NCBI RefSeq assembly: GCF_047496725.1
Contig: NC_132971.1
Span: 5,754,501 to 5,818,500, forward strand
Length of the DNA: 64,000 nt
Direction: 5' to 3'
DNA from: Anoplolepis gracilipes
Taxonomy: Eukaryota > Arthropoda > Insecta > Hymenoptera > Formicidae
The notes beneath the pieces are model-generated. The model had not been told where the DNA came from and made no database searches. It worked only from the letters and a program-made list of their open reading frames with translations. Made by a program: the position numbers and the translations under genes. Positions 30,757 to 41,157 of this stretch are shown piece after piece; positions within the stretch are counted from its first letter, which is position 1, and each line of letters opens with the position of its first letter.

Positions 30757-30766
30757 TATATATAAG
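30757..30766 (+). promoter_or_regulatory. TATA box of the P450 gene
   Basis: TATATATAAG lies 41-50 bp upstream of the ATG at 30807. If used, the transcription start would be about 25-30 bp further on, leaving a very short 5' UTR. Confidence 0.5.
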
Positions 30767-30806
30767 TGTGCAATATATATATTTGATAAACAAATAAAAT
30801 AATAAA

Positions 30807-31107
30807 ATGTTAAAAACGCGAGTGAAACAATGTATAGAAAGCAGGATAATAAAAAAATTATACGCTCGATCTTGTTCGACTGATTCGAATCATGTTGATA
30901 AAAGTAAACCAAAACCTTTCGAAGACATTCCAGGACCAAGATCTTTGCCCGTTATTGGCACGTTGTACAAGTATCTGCCTTTCATCGGTAAGATTAATAT
31001 TATTATAAATAAATTATAAATTTTCAAAATAAAATTTATGGTAGAAACGCAAAACTTGCGTTTCTTATTTTTTTTGTTTCTACTGAACTAAAAATCGTAA
31101 AATAAAA

Positions 31108-31151
<44 letters not shown>

Positions 31152-33794
31152 TAAATGCAAGAAAAAAAATATAAATTAAAAAAAATCGATAGAATAAAAA
31201 TAGGATATCAATTTTTTTACTTTATATTTTTTTCTTGTATTTAGTATATATATATATATTTTCATTTTACATAATTATAATGAACTAATTTCATTAACTA
31301 TGTCTATAACATAGGTGAATACAGTTTTGTCAAACTGCGTATGAACGGTTTATTGAAATTAAAGCGGTACGGACCTTTAGTGCGAGAAGAAATAATACCA
31401 GGTACAGTAGTGGTATGGGTATTCCAACCAGAAGATATTGCAAAAATTTTCAAAGCCGAAACAAACTTCCATCCCGAAAGAAGATCTCATTTAGGACTTT
31501 TGAAGTATAGAACAGACAGGAGTAACATCTATAATAATGGAGGCCTTATAGCCACGTAAGAATTTTCTGTGATTTTTATAAAATTTCGTATTACATTTAC
31601 GTTGTAATAAAAAAGCTCTTTAGCCAGATAAAACCGCTTGGAGCCCCGCTAATAACAAAAAATACACATTAAATCTAATTTTTTAATAAGAAATGGCAAT
31701 GAATGGTGGAGACTGCGCCGTGAGTTTCAAAAAGCCCTTAGCAAACCACAGAACATCATCAATTATCTAGAGGATACTGATCTCGTTGTTCAGGAGTTTG
31801 TACGACTTTGTTCTCGTGAAAAAACCGATGATTTTCTGCCGTTAATTTCGCATCTTTTCCTTGAATGTAAGATTTTATTAAGATTATTATGACAAATCAT
31901 GTTATCTCATTAAGACTGTAATTAGTAATTAGTTAGCTTAAAGTCATTCAAGTTAAAATAAAAGCATATAAAATGCAAAATACAAAAGATAATTAATTCT
32001 TTAATAAATAATTAAATAATAGTTATTAATAAATTTTGTTTAAATTTTTGTTTATGTTGATAACAATTTTGTTTATAATGGCAGTGACATGTCTCGTCGT
32101 CTTTGACATAAAGATGCAGAGTTTATCAGAAAAAGAAAGACATGAAAATTCTCGGAGTTCAAGGCTTATCAATGCAGCATTTACAACAAACAGTGCAGTA
32201 TTGAAACTAGACAATGGCCCGATGCTTTGGCGATTTTTCGAAACACCATTGTATAAAAAAATGTGCAAAGCTCAAAATTACATGGAAGAGTGAGTTTATA
32301 GCTACAAATTGATTAAAATGTTTGCAACATAGATATAGCCGTGATTGACATTACATAACATTATTCTTAAAAAAAAAAGAAGATAATGACACAAGTAAAA
32401 GTGCATATACAATAGATAATAGATGAAATATTTAAAGACATTACAATGCGTAAAACAATTTAATTGAATTTTTTCATAATCTTTTATATTTTACTTTTAA
32501 AAGAGAAAATAATTTTAAAATTAGATAAAAAAAGATTATAAAAGATGACAAGAAAATATATGCAGATATTGTATTTCAAGTAGTTTTTACTTTTTTTATA
32601 TAGAGATATATATTGTGCTTTTTTACGTAAGAAAAATTTTTGCATTATGACGATTATGATTGTGATCTTTCAAAAAGTCACGATATTCACGATTTATATA
32701 TAATTCTACCATGACTTTCAACTTCCGAAATATTTCAGAGTAGCGCTGGAAATAGTCGCTCAGAAAAGTCAGGACACATCAATTTGCCAAAAACAATCAT
32801 TAATCGACCAATATTTGAAAAATGAGACTTTAGATATTAAGGATATCGTGGGTATGGCATGTGACATGTTGCTCGCTGGCGTGGATACTGTAAGAATTAA
32901 TGTCTTATACATAAAATTAAATTAATTGATTACTTTTCTGAATATAATTATCACAGATAACGAAAGTGTAACAAGAGAAATACGATTTTTGTTTTAGACG
33001 TCATATAGTACGGCATTCGCTTTGTATCATCTTGCAAAAAATACACATGCTCAAGAAAAGTTGAGAGCAGAAGCTATGGCTTTATTAACAGATCCTACTT
33101 CTCCGATAACAGCAGAGACTTTAAGGAACGCTACATATACTAAGGCTGTAATCAAGGAAACTTTTCGCATAAATCCTCTCACTGTAGGAGTAGGCCGTAT
33201 TCTGCAAACTGACGTGATTCTTAGTGGATATCACGTTCCCAAAGAAGTATATATTGTTTATAAAATTAAATGTTATTTTTTAAAAAGAGTGGTATATTTA
33301 AAAGAGAAATAGCTTGTGTAAAGAGAAAATATTTTTAAAACAATTTTTTTGAAAATATTTTAGACAATAGTTGTTACGCAGAATGAAGTGATTTGTCGAC
33401 TTCCTGAATATTTCGACGAACCAAATTCGTTCATACCAGAAAGATGGTTACGCGATAATGATGGAATGAACGATGGAATAAATAAGATGAAAAAAAAATC
33501 TATAAGTCCATATATCGTATTGCCCTTTGGTCATGGCCAGCGAGCGTGCATCGCGAGACGATTCGCAGAACAGAATTTGCAAGTCCTCTTACTTCGGGTA
33601 AGAATTTTAAAAGTTTATATAGAGATTTTATAAGCTTATAAAGATATTATAGCGTGCGGTCCCATAATTTAATGCATTCTTTGTAGATATGCAGAAACTT
33701 ACGGTTTACATGGTGTGGAGAAACCCTCGATTCACTTTCGTTACTAATAAATGTACCTGATAGGCCGATTAAAATAAAATTCGAAGATTTATGA
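30807..33794 (+). CDS. CYP302A1: Mitochondrial cytochrome P450, CYP302A1 type (ecdysteroid 22-hydroxylase)
   Basis: Eight exons in phase: 30807-30987, 31315-31555, 31691-31866, 32085-32289, 32739-32889, 32998-33246, 33364-33597 and 33687-33794, giving 514 aa. The N-terminus is basic and lacks a membrane anchor, as in a mitochondrial presequence, followed by the proline-rich IPGPRSLPVIG. The I-helix AGVDTTS is at residues 314-320, the K-helix ETFR at 372-375, the PERW region near 426, and the heme loop FGHGQRACIARR has its ligand Cys463. The YGPLVREEI, RRSHL, NGNEWWRLRREFQ, LELTCLVVFD and VVTQN stretches recall Drosophila Disembodied. That Halloween enzyme performs C22 hydroxylation in ecdysteroid synthesis, with adrenodoxin as electron donor. 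The assignment rests on recalled similarity, not a search. All P450 landmarks are intact. It converges on Rpt1, 200 bp away. Confidence 0.9.
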
Positions 33795-33864
33795 TATATG
33801 TGTAGAAAAGTCAAATTATTAGGATTACAATAATACTCTTTCGAAGAACTTTGTATCAGAAAAC

Positions 33865-33870
33865 AATAAA
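33865..33870 (+). terminator. Polyadenylation signal of the P450 gene
   Basis: AATAAA 71 bp after the P450 stop codon, the first canonical hexamer on this strand. Confidence 0.7.
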
Positions 33871-33871
33871 G

Positions 33872-33877
33872 TTTATT
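33872..33877 (-). terminator. Polyadenylation signal of Rpt1
   Basis: AATAAA on the minus strand, about 118 bp after the Rpt1 stop codon and one base from the plus-strand hexamer of the P450 gene. The two 3' UTRs would overlap. Confidence 0.65.
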
Positions 33878-33994
33878 ATTAGAGCAAAATTGTTTCTTGA
33901 TTTATCCAATAGATACAGCAATAGAAATAATTATAATTTATATCGCGCTAATATTAATTTATCGGCCAAAATCGAATGGAATCGTAAATGCACT

Positions 33995-35789
33995 CTAATT
34001 GTAAGTCATGTACTTGGGTGTTGCGGAAAATTTGGCATACGACTTGATGACTTTATTGACCGCCTCGAGGAAATCTTTCTCCGTGGCAACCTTGCGTCGT
34101 GCACGAATCGCGAACATGCCAGCTTCGGTACAAACAGATCGAATTTCAGCTCCCGTGCTATTGGGACAGAGACGAGCGAGCAGTTCGAACCTAATATCCC
34201 TCTCGACGCTCATCGAGCGTGCATGGATCTTGAAGATGTGCGTGCGTCCCTCAAGATCCGGCAGACCAAATTCTATTTTCCTGTCCAGACGCCCAGGTCG
34301 CATCAGCGCAGGATCCAATGTATCGGGTCTATTCGTCGCCATTAAAACCTTTATGTTGCCGCGTGGATCGAATCTAAAAAAATTTATTTACAAATAAATC
34401 GCAAAACATTGAAATATAAGATCTTTAGACAAAGTTTAAAGATATAAAATAGTTTACCCATCTAATTGATTGATCAGTTCCAACATAGTACGTTGTACTT
34501 CGTTATCGCCGCCGGCACCATCGTCGAAGCGAGCACCACCAATGGCATCGATTTCGTCAAAGAAGATTAAGCAGGCCTTCTTACTTCGCGCCATCTCGAA
34601 TAATTCTCTTACCATTCTAGCACCCTGTGAAGAATTAAGTTGTCATGTATAATAATTCATATGTAGATTTGTAACTTTAAGAGTTTTTACACTAAACTGA
34701 CTTACCTCACCAACATATTTCTGGACCAATTCTGAACCAATTACACGAATAAAACAGGCATCTGTCCTGTTAGCCACTGCTCTGGCACATAAAGTTTTTC
34801 CTGTACCTGGTGGTCCAAACAGCAAAACACCTTTTGGTGGCTCAATACCCAGATTAACAAACTTTTCTGGCTGTAATTAATTTTCATTATTTATCTTTGG
34901 CATTTTACTAGAAAAAGAAAAAAAAATTGACACAAAAGTATTATTATATACTAACATGTAATAATGGCGTTTCAACAACTTCTCTCAATTTCTCTATTTG
35001 CTCTTTGCAACCACCAACATCACTATAAGTAACATCAGGCTTCTCTTCTACTTGCATCATCGTTACGGTAGGATCAATTTTGGATGGAAGCGGAATATGA
35101 ATTTGATACTTGTTACGATCCACTCCTACCCTCATGCCTTCTTCTATATCAGTTGGCGCCACAGAATCTGCTAAGTCAACTACAAATTTTGCAAATTGCT
35201 TCACATTTATTATATACTTTGGATCATCTGAATCTGCATTTATAATTTTGGTGCAGCGTGCCACTTGTAGCGGTTGTTCATTCTGTAGAGTTTGTTTATC
35301 TGCTGCTAGATCCCAAAGTGCTGGTGGTGCTAGACCAGTGTCTGATTCTTTGATGCCAGTCAATTCATTCACACGCTTAATGATAGTTTGTATATCCTCT
35401 TCAACAACTTTAATACTCTTTGTGTATTGTCCTTGACCCTAATTATTACAAATATATACAATATTATACATTGTAATGTTTAATTAGAGAAGAAGAATAT
35501 TAATTCGAGATATGACATTTTTACATAATTAATGTTTTCATTTTTGAATCATATCTAATTTAAAAAGTTTGACATCAATTAAGAAGTTCAACTTACATAA
35601 GTTTTCAATAAAGCAATATCGCCTTCATCCAATGCTGAAAATTCAAAGGATAATCTTTAGAAGATGACAAAATAAATGTGACAAAAAGAGTCAGAGAACT
35701 ACAACATACAACTCACATTTTATCTCCTTTTCTTCCTTTTCTTCCTCGTTCTTCACTTTTCGCATATCTTCTCCCAAATGATCCGGCAT
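33995..35789 (-). CDS. Rpt1: 26S proteasome regulatory ATPase Rpt1 (PSMC2, subunit 7)
   Basis: Six exons in phase: 35717-35789, 35597-35634, 34956-35438, 34706-34870, 34458-34624 and 33995-34373, giving 434 aa, essentially the family length. The N-terminal part (MPDHLGEDMRK, then an acidic/basic coiled-coil stretch) precedes the OB region. The AAA+ domain has Walker A GPPGTGKT at residues 217-224, Walker B ending DEID at 276-279, the pore-loop segment KYVGEGARMVRELF, the MATNRPD sensor and RPGRLDRK with arginine fingers. It ends in TYN, without an HbYX tail, as Rpt1 does. The protein is one of six ATPases in the 19S base that unfold ubiquitinated substrates and open the 20S gate. It lies head-to-tail downstream of ABCE1, with its own promoter in the 787-bp gap. 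Confidence 0.97.
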
Positions 35790-36575
35790 CCTTGCGTTTA
35801 TTAAATCGTCTTATTCATTCAACTATATGTTTATTATTCGCGAGGCTGATAGAGATAGACTGACAATTCTGTCTTTACTTAAGGTTATGTTTCCTTTGGA
35901 TTACAAGTGAATCAGCAAAATCGCGACAATGCAAATGTGAACGCTTGAAATTTTCTTTCTAGTGAACAGATGGTAAATAGACCTGCATTTTCGACGGAAA
36001 AGAATAATTTACCTACGGTCGATCATTTTTATATTTTATTTCGTCCATGCGCTCAAAAAAAAATATATATATATATGCCAAAGAATATATAAATATAAAA
36101 ATAAATATTGTAATAATTTATATACATCTTACATACATTTGTCAAGTTTTGGAAGATATATTGGAAAGGATGTATGCTATTTCGAAATTCCATTGTACAC
36201 TACTACTGCCATTTTTTATTAGTTTTCACATGCAAATTACAGAGCTTAATAAATATACTTGTACAAAATCATATTTGCAGTTTGTTTTCTAATTTTTCAT
36301 ATACATAATCCATTTTATTTATTATTTTGTTATTATATGTCTAACTGTATTTTGCATTATTTGCAGAATAAAATAATTATTTTATTCACACAAGAGATTA
36401 ATATTTCTATTTTTTAAATAATAGATTTCAGATTATCATAAAACATACAGCATTAATATTTTATGATATACATCATATGTTTATTTCTGTATGTCATTTA
36501 AAAAGTATAAAGATTAAAAAACTTCTTTAACAATATTTTATGCCATCCATTCAACTTGTAGAAAATACCATGTAT
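35790..36575. other. Rpt1 promoter/5' UTR and ABCE1 3' flank
   Basis: The first 200 bases upstream of Rpt1 are mixed in composition and lack a TATA box, as is usual for a housekeeping promoter. The rest is AT-rich and must hold the ABCE1 3' UTR. ORFs here are short and unrecognised. Confidence 0.5.
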
Positions 36576-36932
36576 TTATTCTTCTAAGAAGAAATATTGT
36601 CCAGCCCTCTTTTGTTCTAAATCCTAGAAAGTAAAGAAAAAATTAAAATCATATCCTTTTAAAATATATAAAAGACTCTAAAGGAATATGTCATAATTGT
36701 CTGGAACTGATTTAATTCTCCTTAAAATATGTTACACACAAAAATCTAAGGGACATGTATTTTTAAGGGACAAGGTATTTTCCTTTGGGTATTTTCCTTT
36801 CAAATCGTCGAAGCTATAAGGAAAATCAAATCGTTTCTAGACAGTTGTGACATATCCCTTATTAGAAATATCATACAGTAAAAAATATAATTTGTATGTA
36901 TATACAAATAGTCATGTATATGCTATTTTTTA

Positions 36933-36989
<57 letters not shown>

Positions 36990-39900
36990 AATTAAAATAG
37001 CATATACATGACTATTTGTATATACATGCATTATATATACATATTTGTAAATTATATTTTTTACTGTATGATATTTCACACATATGTGTGTGTGTATGTA
37101 TTTAAAAACTTATTTATGTACATGTGTATATATAAACACATACATTGTAATTTTTAATAGATTTTTCGCAAATATAATCTCGATATAAGAAATATATAAA
37201 AAACTTATACATATCAGAAAAACTTATATACACATACCTTCACTGATTGATTTTTATTAATTCGTGGCCTAAAATTATTGGGATCTCTTCTGAAAGTAAT
37301 ACCCAATAGTTTCAAAAATCTATTCATACCATTGTATAAAGACTGAGGACTATGGGCAGTAGTTGCTAGAGATGGTGTACCAGAGAATACTATTACACGA
37401 TCTGCCAAGTATGTAGCCATAATGAAATCGTGCTCTACTACAAATCCTGTTTTCTTTGCATGTAATATAAATCTGAAACATAAATGCAATTTTATACATA
37501 ATATTTATTTACGCGTATCGCGCATTTCTATAACTAAAAATATTTATAAAATACCTTTTGATGACTTTTGCAGCAACCAAACGTTGTTCAGAATCTAAAT
37601 ATGCAGATGGTTCATCAATTAAATAAACATCAGCTGGTTTTCCCAAGCAAAGAGCTAGAGCAACTCGTTGCAACTCTCCTCCAGAAAGGTTTTGCACTTC
37701 TTGATCCATAATATCATCGATTTTTAAAGGCTTCATTACATCAGTTACAAATTGTGGATGCACATATGCATCTCGGATTTTTTCATGTAATAGTTGTCTA
37801 ACTACACCTTGAGATTTGGGACTTATCTTTTGTGGTTTATAACTAATATGAAGTTGAGGGATACTTTCTGTAAAGTAATAATTTTATCGCGTTTTATTTT
37901 ATGTAAAATATTATATAATCTACACTATAAACTTTCAGCATTTCATACAAAACGTTTCATACAAGTTATCCAAGCATAAAATAGAGAAAAAGATTATTTA
38001 TAAAGATATTTATCAATTTTTTAATTCAATTTTTTCGAAACAAAATTTTTATCAATAAAATTATCAATGTGAAATAAAATTTTATCAATAAAATTTTATT
38101 TCACATTTTTAACTTTTTTTTTACTTATTAGAAATAATGCAAAAGATTTGTTATTTTTGTTAATATAAGTCTAGAATAAATAAAATTATTGATTTTTAAT
38201 AAAATTAAAATAACTAGGCAATGAAGAACCGACGCGGATGTAGAGTGTGAAATAATTTTAAACGATAATTCAATTAATTATTTATTCATAATCCATACGT
38301 TTCGGACTCCTTTTGAGCCTTTTTCAGTGACTTAAAATAAAATGTTCATGAAAAGTATGGATCATAAATAAATAATTAATTGAATTATCGTTTGAAATTA
38401 TTTCCTTTACACCTGCTTTACATCCGCGTCGGCTCTTCATTGCCTAGTTATTTTAATTTTATTACTCTATAATATCAAAAAATCAAAAGCTTTTAATTTA
38501 GATATTTTTTATTTTATTGATTTTTAATTGATAAATAAAAATATGGACGTTTTTGGATGAAATGTATAAACTTTATCATATTTCGAGAGAAAATTTTTTT
38601 TAAAGAAAAAAATGTATAAAAGCCAATAATGTGATTATTTTAATTACTAAAAATTATTAATTAAAAATTTGTAACTCTATAAAATATTCCATGAAATTGA
38701 TAATTTCAGTAGTGTATTCTGGAGATTTTTTAACAAAAAGATTATACACATGATAAATCTATTCAAATTTGTATCAAGTTAAAAAGTATATTATTGTATA
38801 ATATTAAAATAACATTATCATAAATGTTATTCTAATATTTCTATTTTCCCTTCATTGATTTTTTGAGTCTGTGTATTATCAAGATACAAACGCTATTCAA
38901 AGTGAACATCCTGTAAGCATATTGCTGTTTTGTTTCATCTATTCAGACATTTCATCAACGCCCTTGCATCTCATAAGATACCTTTATGAATTTGTATTTG
39001 TAAAAATATTATTTTGAGGTATAGCAAAGAAAAAATTAATAAAAAAATTTTTTTAAGTAACATTTATGGCAATTCCTTTTCACATGCATAATAGATTTCT
39101 AACTTGATAACAAAGTCGAATAAACTCATATAAATCTTCCTTTTTTGGTCAGAGAGACTCTAAAATACTTCTAGAGTACACTGTTGAAATTTGTTAATTT
39201 CTTTATAAAACGCTCTATATATAATTTTATTTTCAATTTTATTTAAAAAAGACAACACGTAAATCTCTTCTCCAATCCAATAGAACATTACGTTTTTAGA
39301 AATTATATCACAAATAATAGATTATAATAGACAATCCTGCATACTTATATTTTTAAGCTTACCTGATCCATCATCCAGTGTTAAGTTGCCAGCCAACAGT
39401 CTGATAAATGTTGTTTTACCAGTTCCATTTTCTCCTAACAGAACAAGTATTTCTGAATCGGTAAATTGTCCTTTCTCTACATTCAATTTAAAACTTCCCA
39501 TTGTTTTTGTCATTGCAGGATATTCATAATGATTCATTCGTTTCACTTCTTCTTCAGTTGCACTTTCTGCAACTTTAAACACAAGAGATTCTTCGCGGAA
39601 TCGTAAATTTTCCGTAGGGACAAAACCATCAAGAAAAATGTTGATTCCTTCTCTTACAGAAAAGGGCATAGTAACGACGCCATATGCCCCAGGAACGCCA
39701 TATAGACAACAAATAAAGTCTGACAAATAATCCAAAACAGACAAATCATGCTCTACCACTATTATAAACCTGAAATATTAAAATAAATATAATAAATGCT
39801 TAAAATTTGATAGAAATTAATAAAGTCTTTTACAAAATAAATCTTTACTTGTCTGGATGAATGAGGGATCTAATAGTTTTAGCAGCATTAAGACGTTGTT

Positions 39901-40384
39901 TGACATCTAGATACGAGGAGGGTTCGTCGAACATGAAAATATCTCCATTTTGGATGCATACCATTGCACAAGCAAATCGCTGAAGCTCACCACCTGACAG
40001 TGCTTCAATACCTCGATCACGTATATGTAATAAATCTAAAAAAAGAAAAAAAAGCTACATTTTAAAGAAGAGCAAAATATTATATATGTAAAAGATTATT
40101 AATATTTAAATAACTACATTTAGTTTTTACATAAAAGTGTTATAAGATATTAATTCATTGCTTACCAAGCATTTTGCAAATTTCCATTTGATTTTTGCAT
40201 TCATCTTTTTTATCTAATAGTTGCTGCACAGTACCTTTTACAGCTTTAGGAATTTGGTCAACATATTGAGGCTTAATAAGTGCTTTCAAATCATCTTCCA
40301 AAATTTTTGTAAAATAGTTTTGCAATTCGCTACCCCTGAAGTGACTTAAAATTTCTGTCCAATCCGGTGGATCCTATTCAAATG

Positions 40385-40415
<31 letters not shown>

Positions 40416-41157
40416 ACGTTATCCATTTTATTACTACTGACAATCTATATATGTATATTTTACTTTATGTGAATACATACAGAATATCTTCCCAAGTTCG
40501 GTTTTTGCTTGCCCGCTAAAATTTTAAGGGCAGTAGATTTACCAATTCCATTAGTTCCTACTAATCCTAGAACTTCACCAGGACGTGGAATAGGAAGTCT
40601 ATGTAGTTTAAATGAATTTTTCGAGTAACGATGTGTCGTTTCCTTCTCTAAATTACTAGGAAGATTAATAATAGATATTGCTTCAAACGGACATTTCTGC
40701 AATAATGTGTCTTTATTAGTGTCATTCAAAATTACTATGTAATATTTACAGATAGACATTGTATTGTGAAAGCTAATCTAAACATATTTTTTTTGATGAT
40801 AACTTAATTTTAAGAAATATCTGAATAGTCAATAAAGAATTATACATTTTATATCAATTTTACATATTAATTGTATTGTATTGTGAACATATTATGATAT
40901 AATTATGACTGATGATATGGTTATAATTGTGATATGATTATTACCTTGACACAAATACCACACCCAATACATAATTCCTCTGAAATGGCTGCTATTTTAC
41001 TATTCGGGGTGACTTCTATACAAAGTTTTCCCATTCGTACTACAGGACATGATCTTTTGCATTCTTGTCTACATCGTTTAGGTTTGCACTTGTCAGAATT
41101 CACAATAGCTATACGGGTTAACCGATCTGTCTCTTCCATTGACTTTTTTGGTGGCAT
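36576..41157 (-). CDS. ABCE1: ABCE1 (Rli1/pixie), ribosome-recycling ATPase
   Basis: Eight coding exons in phase: 40945-41157, 40481-40696, 40166-40373, 39849-40035, 39363-39769, 37555-37867, 37238-37472 and 36576-36623, giving 608 aa. An N-terminal double [4Fe-4S] domain (CKPKRCRQECKRSCP and CIGCGICVKKCP) is followed by two ABC ATPase halves. The first has Walker A GTNGIGKST at 118-126, signature LSGGELQR, and Walker B with DEPSSYLD and VEHD. The second has GENGTGKTT at 387-395, LSGGELQR, DEPSAYLD and VEHD. The hinge segments (NPDK...YGVP, DPNNFRPRIN) are conserved. The protein splits ribosomal subunits after termination with Pelota/eRF1 and aids initiation. Every motif is intact. Introns 5 and 7 carry foldback elements, and intron 2 is only 107 nt with a T29 tract at its acceptor. 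A noncoding first exon may exist upstream. Confidence 0.97.
36682..36862. mobile_element. Short MITE related to the nested element at 48.0 kb
   Basis: The left arm (GGAATATGTCATAATTGTCT, then GGAACTGATTTAATTCTCCT) is inverted at the right (GACAGTTGTGACATATCCCT). It shares TTGATTCTCCTTgAAATATGTT-like and AAAATCTaAGgGA blocks with 48030-48490 but is much shorter. It lies in the last intron of ABCE1. Confidence 0.7.
36867..37077. repeat. AT-rich foldback with central (TA)n, ABCE1 last intron
   Basis: The left arm (GAAATATCATACAGTAAAAA, then TATAATTTG and the AAATAGTCATGTATATGCTA part) is inverted at the right (ending TTTTTTACTGTATGATATTTC). The centre is a long (TA)n run. It sits a few bases from the preceding MITE. 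Confidence 0.8.
38201..38461. mobile_element. Foldback MITE in ABCE1 intron 5
   Basis: Arms of about 105 bp: AAAATTAAAATAACTAGGCA, ATGAAGAACCGACGCGGATG and so on, with an inverted right arm ending GCCTAGTTATTTTAATTTT. The centre contains CCGAAACG...CTGAAAA on the minus strand, similar to the motif near 24.49 kb. Confidence 0.8.
40385..40413. repeat. Poly(A)29, the polypyrimidine tract of ABCE1 intron 2
   Basis: An uninterrupted A run on the plus strand. On the gene's strand it is a T29 tract about 10 nt before the exon 3 acceptor. Confidence 0.9.

Noticed and set aside
34008..34397. Plus-strand ORFs opposite Rpt1 exon 6 (also 33851-34345 and 35110-35436)
   Set aside because: They are antisense shadows of the highly conserved Rpt1 exons.
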